From the NCBI GenBank assembly GCA_017620115.1, contig JAFZRB010000014.1, forward strand, positions 1-10,925: DNA of 10,925 bases, given 5' to 3'. Shown here one piece after another: positions 1-5,486 of the stretch. Below the pieces are notes generated by a model. It searched no databases. It was not told the origin of the DNA and saw nothing but the letters and a program-made list of their open reading frames with translations. Both the position numbers and the translations under genes were made by a program. The stretch is from Clostridia bacterium (lineage in GTDB: Bacteria > Bacillota > Clostridia > Christensenellales > Aristaeellaceae). Every line of letters begins with the position of its first letter. Position 1 is the first letter of the stretch.

Positions 1-126
1 CTGTCGCCGCAGGCGACTGATGAGGTGTTATCGTCGCGACCAGCATCCTATTGCGATAGACAGCAAAGAGCCGGGCTAACACCTCATCCGCCTCTCACGA
101 GGCACCTTCCCCTCGAAGGGGAAGGC
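1..126. repeat. Intergenic palindromic repeat, two inverted copies (left one truncated)
   Basis: Several hairpins are visible directly: GTCGCC/GGCGAC at 3-17, CTAT/ATAG at 48-59, GCCTC/GAGGC at 90-103 and a perfect 9-bp stem CCTTCCCCT/AGGGGAAGG with a 3-nt loop at 105-125. TGAGGTGTTA (21-30) is the exact reverse complement of TAACACCTCA (77-86), and the match continues through ATC on the outer side. Read on the minus strand, 30 down to 1 has the same layout as 77 onward: TAACACCTCATC followed by a short GC hairpin. I read this as two inverted copies of one module around a 46-bp centre, with the rest of the left copy beyond the window edge. The module resembles an interspersed repeat I recall from intergenic regions of gut Clostridia; that recollection is not checked. 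No coding sequence is evident from 1 to 193. Confidence 0.6.
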
Positions 127-193
127 AAGGTTTTATCGCTTCAATAAACTCCAATTTACTGGATCAAATGAGACGGCCCTGCCCAAAATGGCG

Positions 194-1087
194 CTACGCC
201 CGGCCTTTTTTCGGCAGCTGGGCCAGGATGATGGCGACGAACATCAGGGCGCAGCCGGCGAGCTCGACGGGCGTAAGCGTCTGGCCGATGAGCAGCCAAC
301 CGGAAAGCGCGGAGAACACCGACTCCAGGCTCATGATGAGCGAGGCCAGCGTGGGATTCACGTTCTTCTGCGCGATGATCTGCAGCGTGTAGCCCACGGC
401 GCTGGACAGCACGCCCGCGTACAGGATGGGGAACCACGCCGCGAGCACGCTCGCCCAGTCCGGCTTTTCAAAGAGCAGCATGGCCAGAAAGCTGAGGCCG
501 CCGCCCACGAAAAACTGGACGGCCGACAGGCGTACGCCGTCGACATACGGCGAAAAGTGATCGATCACCAGGATGTGCGCGGTGAAGAACAGCGCGCACA
601 CAAAGCACAGCGCGTCGCCCTTGTTGACGCCCGTTTCGCCGGTCATGCACAGGAGGTACATGCCGACGGCCGCCAGCGCCACGCCCGCCCAGAGCGCCGC
701 GCCCACCTTCTTTCCGATCAGCACGCCGGTCAGCGGCACCAGCACGATATACAGCGCGGTGATGAACCCCGCCTTGCCCACGGTGGTGTAGCCGATGCCC
801 GCCTGCTGGAACGCGCTGGCCGCGAACAGCACAAACCCGCAGCACGCGCCGCCCGTCAGCAGCGCCTTCCGGGAGCCGGGAGCCGCCGATTCGCCGGCGC
901 GGGCGCGCAGGCCGTCCAGAAGCCTTATGCAGGGCAGCAGCACCACGCCGCCCACCAGCAGGCGCGCGGCGTTGAAGGTGAACGGCCCCACGGTGTCCGT
1001 CGCCTGGCTCTGGGCCACGAAGGCCGTGCCCCAGATGAGCGCCGTGAGCGCCAGGAGCAGGCTGTATCTGAGCTGCTTTCTGTCCAT
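194..1087 (-). CDS. EamA/DMT-family transporter
   Basis: Predicted 297-residue inner-membrane carrier of the drug/metabolite transporter superfamily; substrate unknown (family members export amino acids, metabolites or drugs). The protein is almost entirely hydrophobic and divides into two EamA repeats (about residues 8-146 and 157-290), consistent with ten membrane helices and the usual family length near 300. The second repeat has the typical ending with ASLIMSLESVFSALSGWLL (about 248-266) followed by a final helix and a short basic tail KKGRA. The start at 1087 (MDRKQLRYS) is chosen because AGAGGT lies 10 nt upstream (1098-1103). In-frame ATGs at 1111 and 1156 lack a Shine-Dalgarno sequence, and 1156 overlaps the predicted promoter. 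The gene follows the terminator of the xpt/TSCPD unit and has its own promoter, so it is probably a single-gene transcript. No clear terminator is seen after its stop. The family call is firm; the substrate cannot be inferred. Confidence 0.93.
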   Translation of the reverse strand: MDRKQLRYSLLLALTALIWGTAFVAQSQATDTVGPFTFNAARLLVGGVVLLPCIRLLDGLRARAGESAAPGSRKALLTGGACCGFVLFAASAFQQAGIGYTTVGKAGFITALYIVLVPLTGVLIGKKVGAALWAGVALAAVGMYLLCMTGETGVNKGDALCFVCALFFTAHILVIDHFSPYVDGVRLSAVQFFVGGGLSFLAMLLFEKPDWASVLAAWFPILYAGVLSSAVGYTLQIIAQKNVNPTLASLIMSLESVFSALSGWLLIGQTLTPVELAGCALMFVAIILAQLPKKGRA

Positions 1088-1127
1088 CGGTGTTCCGACC
1101 TCTGCGCGCATGAATATATATGCGTAG

Positions 1128-1156
1128 AGTTTAGCGCGCTTCCGGGCCGGTTTCAA
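1128..1156 (-). promoter_or_regulatory. Predicted sigma-A promoter of the EamA transporter gene
   Basis: On the minus strand TTGAAA (1156-1151) is followed after exactly 17 bp by TAAACT (1133-1128). Transcription would start near 1121, giving a leader of about 34 nt. A dyad CGCAT-N8-ATGCG (1107-1124) falls at the predicted start point and could be a repressor site. Confidence 0.6.
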
Positions 1157-1189
1157 GCGCTTTTCTCTTAATTATTCGCATAAATAACG

Positions 1190-1222
1190 AAATGAAAAGA
1201 GCGGCGGAGCCCAGTCCGCCGC
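1190..1222 (-). terminator. Rho-independent terminator after the TSCPD gene
   Basis: On the minus strand GCGGCGGA (1222-1215), loop CTGGGC, TCCGCCGC (1208-1201) forms a perfect 8-bp GC-rich stem followed by a T-rich run TCTTTTCATTT. It lies about 20 nt past the TSCPD stop codon and upstream of the EamA promoter, so it ends the aldolase-xpt-TSCPD transcript. Confidence 0.75.
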
Positions 1223-1241
1223 CATCCGTTCCGTTTGGGTG

Positions 1242-1487
1242 TCACGCCTGCGCCTTGATTTTCTCCAGCGCGCGGGCCAGCTGGTCGGGGCAGGAGGTGC
1301 CGTTGCGGCACTGGATGCCCTTCAAAAGGCCGATCACGTCGTCGATCTTCCGGCCCACCGCGAGGCGCGACACGCCCTGCGTGTTGCCGGTGCAGCCGCC
1401 GATGAAGTGCACGCTCTTCACGACGTCGCCTTCGGTCTCGATCTCGATGGCCTGGGAGCAGGTTCCTTTGGTTTCATAGGTATACAT
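1242..1487 (-). CDS. Four-cysteine TSCPD-domain protein (TIGR03905-like), function unknown
   Basis: An 81-residue soluble protein. It carries the signature TSCPDQLA (residues 64-71) and four cysteines at 10, 32, 60 and 66, with a GGCTGNTQG segment around 30-38. From family knowledge this matches the small TSCPD-domain proteins (the TIGR03905 four-Cys group), related to the C-terminal part of vitamin-B12-dependent ribonucleotide reductases. The cysteines may bind a metal, but no activity is established. The start at 1487 is set by GGGAGG about 9 nt upstream; a longer frame from 1523 would add 12 residues (MTEKTGYGRKKR) and overlap the end of xpt by a few bases. The gene lies 32 nt after xpt and ends just before a terminator, so it is probably the last gene of the aldolase-xpt transcript. 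The length fits the family. Confidence 0.85.
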   Translation of the reverse strand: MYTYETKGTCSQAIEIETEGDVVKSVHFIGGCTGNTQGVSRLAVGRKIDDVIGLLKGIQCRNGTSCPDQLARALEKIKAQA

Positions 1488-1519
1488 GCGTTTTTTCCTC
1501 CCGTATCCTGTTTTTTCTG

Positions 1520-2101
1520 TCACGCGTCCGCTTCCGCGAACTCAATGTAACCCTCGCCCATGGCCGCCACGCGCGCCAGCGAGATGACCTTATAGCCCTT
1601 CTCCGTGAGCAGCGCGCGGCCGGGCTGGAACGCCTTCTCGATCACGATGCCGATGGCCGCCACGCTCGCGCCGGCCTGCTCGATGAGCTTCGAAGCGCCC
1701 GTCGCCGCCTCGCCGCGGGCCAGAAAATCGTCCACCAGCAGCACGCGGTCGCCGGGCAGCACGAAGCGCTTCTTGAGCGTCAGCTGGTAGGCCGCGTTCT
1801 TGGTGAAGGAGAACACCTCGGTCTGGATCACGCCGTCCTGAAGGATGCGCGAGGCGGATTTCTTCAGGATGACCAGCGGCACATTAAGCGTCATGGCCGT
1901 CATCATGGCCGGGGCGATGCCCGAGCTCTCGATGGTGACCACGCGGGTGACGCCCAGATCCTTCGCCGCCTCCGCCAGCGTCCTGCCGACCTCCGCCATC
2001 AGCGGCGCATCAACCTGATTGTTCAGAAACGAATCCACCAGCAGCACATCCGCGTTCAGCGCCCGCCCGTCGCGCAGAATCCTCTCCTCAAGCAGCTTCA
2101 T
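1520..2101 (-). CDS. xpt: Xanthine phosphoribosyltransferase
   Basis: Cytoplasmic purine-salvage enzyme: xanthine + PRPP gives XMP + pyrophosphate. The 193-residue protein aligns by eye along its whole length with Bacillus subtilis Xpt, including VDSFLNNQVD (22-31), VTIESSGIAPA (55-65), the PRPP-binding loop VLLVDDFLARGEAATG (120-135) and GIVIEKAFQPGR (151-162). Residues expected to contact xanthine (L20, N27, K156) and the PRPP phosphates (128-132) are in place. The ATG at 2101 follows GGGAGAGGG. The gene sits 52 nt downstream of the aldolase and 32 nt upstream of the TSCPD gene, with no promoter or terminator visible in the gaps, so the three appear cotranscribed. The usual partner pbuX is absent. 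The 52-nt gap is too short for a purine riboswitch, so the common guanine-riboswitch control of xpt is not seen here. Confidence 0.96.
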   Translation of the reverse strand: MKLLEERILRDGRALNADVLLVDSFLNNQVDAPLMAEVGRTLAEAAKDLGVTRVVTIESSGIAPAMMTAMTLNVPLVILKKSASRILQDGVIQTEVFSFTKNAAYQLTLKKRFVLPGDRVLLVDDFLARGEAATGASKLIEQAGASVAAIGIVIEKAFQPGRALLTEKGYKVISLARVAAMGEGYIEFAEADA

Positions 2102-2153
2102 GGGTTCCCTCTCCCTTCGTCTTCTCCCCTGTGTCTTTCGGAACCATCCCGCG

Positions 2154-2813
2154 CTAATCGCCGCTCGCGGCAGCCAGAAAGCGGCGCGCGCGTTCGGTGA
2201 TGGCGGCGTAGTTGCCCGCCTCGACGTCCGCCCTGGGCAGCAGCGGCGAGCCGACGCCGAAACCGGCGACGCCCGCCCTGATGAAATCGGGAATGTTCTC
2301 CGGCGTCACGCCGCCCACAGCCAGCATGGGGATATGGCTGAGCGGCGCGCGCACGGCCTTGACGTAGCCCGCGCCCAGCTCGCCCGCCGGAAACAGCTTC
2401 ACGAAATGCGCGCCCGCTTCCCACGCCGAGACGATCTCCGTGGGGGTCAGAGCGCCCGGGATCGACACCGCGCCGAGCGCCGCCGTCTCCCGGATCACGC
2501 GCTCGCTCACGTTGGGCGAGATCACGAACTGCCCGCCCGCCTCGACGGTGACGCGCGCCTCCTCCACGGTGAGCGCCGTGCCGGAGCCCACGTCCATCGC
2601 TCCGCCCGCGTGCCGCGCGAGATACGCGATCATGCGCGCGTTGGCGTCCAGACAGTCGCCGCGCTTATGGTCAAACGTGCATTCGATGGCCCGGACGCCG
2701 CCCTCATACAGCGCGTCGGCGATGAAGCCCAGCTTTTCCTCCGGCACGCCGCGCAGTATCGCGATGATTTTTCCCGTTTTGATGCGTTCGATCACGCCCG
2801 CCGTATCGATCAT
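2154..2813 (-). CDS. eda: KDPG/KHG-type aldolase (2-dehydro-3-deoxy-phosphogluconate aldolase)
   Basis: A 219-residue cytoplasmic class I aldolase that would cleave 2-keto-3-deoxy-6-phosphogluconate to pyruvate and glyceraldehyde-3-phosphate (or 4-hydroxy-2-oxoglutarate to pyruvate and glyoxylate). Family motifs in order: IAILRG (17-22, phosphate/substrate Arg21), GGVRAIECTF (38-47, catalytic Glu44), DVGSGTALT (74-82), FVISPN (96-101), IPGALTPTEI (118-127), HFVKLFPAGELG (136-147) with Schiff-base Lys139, and MLAVGGVTPENI (163-174). The phosphate-binding glycine-rich end follows (GVAGFGVGSPL). The protein has the family's usual length. The only in-frame ATG at this end is 2813; the Shine-Dalgarno is weak (AGGAAAG about 12 nt upstream). 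It has its own promoter with an overlapping operator-like palindrome, which suggests substrate-induced control. No KDG kinase or uronate genes lie in the window, so the pathway is inferred. Confidence 0.92.
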   Translation of the reverse strand: MIDTAGVIERIKTGKIIAILRGVPEEKLGFIADALYEGGVRAIECTFDHKRGDCLDANARMIAYLARHAGGAMDVGSGTALTVEEARVTVEAGGQFVISPNVSERVIRETAALGAVSIPGALTPTEIVSAWEAGAHFVKLFPAGELGAGYVKAVRAPLSHIPMLAVGGVTPENIPDFIRAGVAGFGVGSPLLPRADVEAGNYAAITERARRFLAAASGD

Positions 2814-2841
2814 ATCCGCGCCCCGCTTTCCTGTTCATCAT

Positions 2842-2857
2842 TGGTATCATCATACCA
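2842..2857. promoter_or_regulatory. Operator-like palindrome over the aldolase promoter (GntR/FadR-like)
   Basis: TGGTAT-CATC-ATACCA is a perfect 6-bp inverted repeat with a 4-bp spacer. It covers the -10 box (2849-2854) and the predicted start point, the position expected for a repressor. The TGGT...ACCA ends resemble sites bound by FadR-subfamily GntR regulators, such as the UxuR/ExuR type that control hexuronate genes. No regulator gene is present in the window, so the assignment is inference. Confidence 0.45.
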
Positions 2858-2877
2858 TGCTCCTGTTAAAAGATCAA
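2849..2877 (-). promoter_or_regulatory. Predicted promoter of the aldolase-xpt-TSCPD unit
   Basis: On the minus strand TTGATC (2877-2872) and TATGAT (2854-2849) are separated by 17 bp. The -10 box is preceded by TGG, i.e. an extended -10 (TGn). It lies between the GH32 stop (2892) and the aldolase start (2813). The start point would be near 2842, giving a leader of about 30 nt. Confidence 0.65.
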
Positions 2878-2891
2878 CGCCGAGCGGCTTT

Positions 2892-4442
2892 TCATTCGTG
2901 AATGTTCTTCAAGGCCCAGGCCGTGATCCGCGCGCCTTCGCATTCCACGCGGTTCAGGAGGCCGTCGCTCACGTGCTGCAGGCACAGCGTGGCATCGCCG
3001 TCGCCCGCGTATATCTCCACGGCGTGCACATCCTGAACGACGCGCAGGCGGATGAAGCCGCCTTCGCGGCGCGCAGGCATCCTCACGGCGTCGTTTTCCG
3101 CGTCGCCGAACACGCGGCGCGCCCCGTTCTCCTTCACGACCGCGCCCGCGTCGCCGTCCACCGTCAGCTCCAGCCCGAACAGCCGCAGCGCGCGGCGGCC
3201 CGCGGCGGGGATCAGCAGCTCGATGTCGTTCGCGCGGCCGCTGAGGGGAACGCAGCCCTCGCCTTCGCGCCTCTCGCCGCGCAGCGCCTCGAATTCGGGG
3301 CTCGGCCATGCGCACAGCTTCAGCGCGCCGTCGACGCGCTTCAGGCTCATGTCGTGCGGCGTGGTCATGCTGCCGGTGAAGGGCATGCCGGGGATGCGCG
3401 CCTGATTCCAGCCGAAACGGATGCGGCGGCCGTCCGGCGCGCCGAAGAACGTCTGCGCGGCGTAGCTCTTCAGGCCGTAATGGAGCCGCCCGGTGGACAT
3501 AAGCGGCACGAAATGCCCGCCCTCGAATCTGCCGATCACATAGCGGTCGTGCGCCGCGGTCATCACCCAGTAGCGCTCCCCGTCCGCGCTCAGCGGATAG
3601 ATATCCGGGCACTCGTCGTCCTCTTCGATGAACACGCGCTGCAGCTCCGTCCAGTCCAGAAGGTTCGGCGACGTGAACAGGCAGAACGCGCGCCCCTCGA
3701 GATAGAGCGCCAGGAGGTATTGATTCAGCTCCTCGCACCACACCACCTTCGGATCGCGGTTCGCGGGCGCGATGGTATCGATGATCGGCTTTTCATACTT
3801 GACGAAGGTGCGGCCGCCGTCGACCGAATAAGCCATGCGCTGCGTGGAGAGCGCGCCCCGGCTCATCTCGCCCGCGCCGCCCGCGGCGGTGTAGAAAAGC
3901 AGCAGCGGATCGTGCCCGCCCTGCCTGAGGCCGCTCGCATTGGCGCTGTCCACCACGGCCGAGCCGGAGAACATGGCGCCGTTTTCGTCCGGGAAGAGCG
4001 CCTCCTCCGTCTCCGTCCAGCGCACCAGGTCATCGCTCACCGCGTGGCCCCAGTGCATGTTGCCCCAGACGGTGTCCACGGGGTTGTGCTGGAAGAACAT
4101 ATGAAACCGCCCTTCATACCACACCAGGCCGTTGGGGTCGTTGATCCAGCCGCGCCGGGCGGTGAAGTGCGCGGCGGGACGGTATTTCTCCCGATAGAGG
4201 CCGCTCTCGTCCGGGCTGTCCGCAAAAGAGGGCGCAAAGCCGGTCGCGGGCTCCGTGCTGAATTCGAGCGTCCGCCCCAGGAAACGGCGCATATCGTAGG
4301 GCATCACACAGTCCGGCGCGTCGGAGAGGCGCAGCGCCAGCTCGACGCGGATGACGCCTTCCTCCCGCAGGAACACCTTCTTCATCTGCGCGCCCTCGCT
4401 GACCGGCAGCAGCATGTAGCGTTTTGAAATCTGAACCTTCAC
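2892..4442 (-). CDS. Glycoside hydrolase family 32 (sucrose/fructan hydrolase)
   Basis: A 516-residue retaining beta-fructosidase, expected to release fructose from sucrose, fructo-oligosaccharides, levan or inulin. Catalytic motifs in the five-bladed propeller: WINDPNG with nucleophile Asp102, FSGSAVVD (158-165), NRDPK with transition-state stabiliser Asp230, and the general acid/base Glu277 in DDECPDIYPL. Downstream are GWNQARIPGMPFTGSMTTPHD, typical of the propeller end, and a C-terminal beta-sandwich. An extra N-terminal domain of about 75 residues precedes the propeller, as in some levanase-type GH32 proteins. There is no signal peptide, so it should act in the cytoplasm on imported sugar. 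The start is GTG at 4442, chosen because AAGGAGG lies 8 nt upstream (4457-4451); a longer frame to 4511 would run through the Shine-Dalgarno and the promoter. It has its own promoter. Family certain; substrate and linkage specificity open. Confidence 0.94.
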   Translation of the reverse strand: MKVQISKRYMLLPVSEGAQMKKVFLREEGVIRVELALRLSDAPDCVMPYDMRRFLGRTLEFSTEPATGFAPSFADSPDESGLYREKYRPAAHFTARRGWINDPNGLVWYEGRFHMFFQHNPVDTVWGNMHWGHAVSDDLVRWTETEEALFPDENGAMFSGSAVVDSANASGLRQGGHDPLLLFYTAAGGAGEMSRGALSTQRMAYSVDGGRTFVKYEKPIIDTIAPANRDPKVVWCEELNQYLLALYLEGRAFCLFTSPNLLDWTELQRVFIEEDDECPDIYPLSADGERYWVMTAAHDRYVIGRFEGGHFVPLMSTGRLHYGLKSYAAQTFFGAPDGRRIRFGWNQARIPGMPFTGSMTTPHDMSLKRVDGALKLCAWPSPEFEALRGERREGEGCVPLSGRANDIELLIPAAGRRALRLFGLELTVDGDAGAVVKENGARRVFGDAENDAVRMPARREGGFIRLRVVQDVHAVEIYAGDGDATLCLQHVSDGLLNRVECEGARITAWALKNIHE

Positions 4443-4450
4443 GGGCGTTT

Positions 4451-4457
4451 CCTCCTT
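4451..4457 (-). promoter_or_regulatory. Ribosome binding site fixing the GTG start of GH32
   Basis: AAGGAGG on the minus strand, 8 nt before GTG at 4442. It rules out the longer ATG-initiated frame starting at 4511, whose first 23 codons would cover this site and the promoter. Confidence 0.85.
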
Positions 4458-4482
4458 GCCGACGGGGCTTCCGTCTGCGATT

Positions 4483-4511
4483 ATTATAACGGCCGGCGCC
4501 GCGCAGGGCAA
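4483..4511 (-). promoter_or_regulatory. Predicted sigma-A promoter of the GH32 gene
   Basis: On the minus strand TTGCCC (4511-4506) is followed after 17 bp by a consensus TATAAT (4488-4483). The start point would be near 4476, which puts a small hairpin GACGG-AAGCC-CCGTC (4475-4461) at the very 5' end of the transcript, about 34 nt upstream of the GTG. Confidence 0.7.
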
Positions 4512-4536
4512 GCCCTTTCTTCAAAAAGAGGAAACT

Positions 4537-5307
4537 TCATTCCCCGGACGCCTTGCCGGCGATGAGCGCGATGAACTCGCCGTTCGTGGGCTTGTCTCGC
4601 TCGGAAAACAATTTGACGCCGAGCATCTGGTTGGTATTCTCAAGCCGGCCGCGGTTCCAGGCCACCTCGATGGCGTGCCGCATGGCGCGCTCGACCTTGC
4701 TGGAGCTGGTGCCGTATCGCCGCGCGATGCCCGGATAGAGCTCCTTCGTGATGCGGTTGATGACGTCGTGATCCTCCATGACCATGCGCACGGCCTCGCG
4801 CAGGTACTGATAGCCCTTCACGTGCGCGGGAATGCCGATGGACAGGAACAGGTTGGCCACCCGCTCGTCGGGCGTCCATCTGGCGTAGGAGGACGGCTCG
4901 TCGGCCTGCGGCCGCTCGAACAGGTTCAGGGGAGCGCCGTCGCTTACGATGGACATGACCTGTTCGCAGACGCGCTGCGGTTCGGCGGGCTTGACGATGA
5001 AATAGCTGGCGCCGAGCTCCACCGCGCGGTTCACCACGGCGTCGTTCTTGAGCGCGCTGAACACGATCACGCGCGGATGGCATTCGCGCCGGGCGAGCTC
5101 GCGCAGCACCCCCAGCCCGTCCAGCCGGGGCATGACGATATCCAGAAGCACCACGTCCGGCCGGTCGCGCTCGATGATCTCGAGCGCGTCGACGCCGTTC
5201 GAGGCCGTGCCGATGAGCGAAATATCGCTCCGGGCGGCGAAGCAGGCCGAGAGGCTGTTCAGAAGCGCCGCGTTGTCGTCGACGAGCAGCAATGATACGG
5301 TATTCAT
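4537..5307 (-). CDS. spo0A: Sporulation master response regulator Spo0A
   Basis: A 256-residue transcription factor, the phosphorelay target that commits Clostridia and Bacilli to sporulation. Receiver domain about 1-120: acidic pair Asp10/Asp11 (VDDN), phospho-acceptor Asp56 (LLDIVMP), Ser84 (FSALKND) and Lys106 (VKPAEP). After a linker, the Spo0A-specific DNA-binding domain runs from about 145 to 256: IPAHVKGYQYLREAV (159-173), ITKELYPGIARRYGTSSSKVERAMRHAIEVAW (186-217, containing the recognition helix) and KPTNGEFIALIAGK near the end. The length is close to B. subtilis Spo0A (267). The ATG at 5307 is set by GGAGG 7 nt upstream; the frame stays open far upstream without domain support. The region between 222 and 238 (LENTNQMLGVKLFSERD) is shorter and less conserved than the FGYT segment of many homologues. 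I see no spoIVB beside it. No convincing promoter or 0A box was found in 5308-5419, and no clear terminator after the stop. Confidence 0.97.
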   Translation of the reverse strand: MNTVSLLLVDDNAALLNSLSACFAARSDISLIGTASNGVDALEIIERDRPDVVLLDIVMPRLDGLGVLRELARRECHPRVIVFSALKNDAVVNRAVELGASYFIVKPAEPQRVCEQVMSIVSDGAPLNLFERPQADEPSSYARWTPDERVANLFLSIGIPAHVKGYQYLREAVRMVMEDHDVINRITKELYPGIARRYGTSSSKVERAMRHAIEVAWNRGRLENTNQMLGVKLFSERDKPTNGEFIALIAGKASGE

Positions 5308-5419
5308 GACGATCCCTCCGTGACAGATATGTGTACTTTTCCCTTCCGCTATTTCTATATGCGCCGATCTGAGGGAAAATGACATAATCTGTATCGTCTT
5401 CACGAGAGAAAAAAGGCAT

Positions 5420-5457
5420 AAAAAAGCCCCGCGCGCCGGTTTCCCGCCGCGCGGAGC
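5420..5457 (-). terminator. Strong rho-independent terminator after the DUF2207 gene
   Basis: On the minus strand a 14-position GC-rich stem (5457-5444 with 5439-5426; one mismatch and one G-T pair) encloses a GAAA tetraloop and is followed by TTTTTT (5425-5420). It lies 30 nt past the stop at 5487 and separates that gene from spo0A. Confidence 0.9.
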
Positions 5458-5486
5458 CCCATGGCCCGCTGAAACGCCCAGACTGT

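Noticed and set aside
105..125. Terminator for the EamA gene
   Set aside because: The stem is strong, but neither strand has a T run after it; it is better explained as part of the interspersed repeat.
188..1171. A 327-codon plus-strand open frame opposite the EamA gene
   Set aside because: No ribosome binding site or domain; the minus-strand protein is a clear ten-helix transporter.
2102..2153. Purine riboswitch before xpt
   Set aside because: The 52-nt gap is too short for a purine aptamer plus expression platform, and no characteristic core bases were seen.
2019..4427. An 802-codon open frame on the plus strand opposite GH32, the aldolase and xpt
   Set aside because: It spans three convincing minus-strand genes and their gaps, and its translation is Arg/His/Ala-rich with no domain. 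It is explained by GC-rich codon use, which rarely produces stops on the opposite strand.
5308..5419. Promoter and 0A box for spo0A
   Set aside because: AT-rich hexamers such as TATAGA occur, but none has a credible -35 partner at 16-18 bp, and no TGTCGAA-like box was found; not strong enough to annotate.
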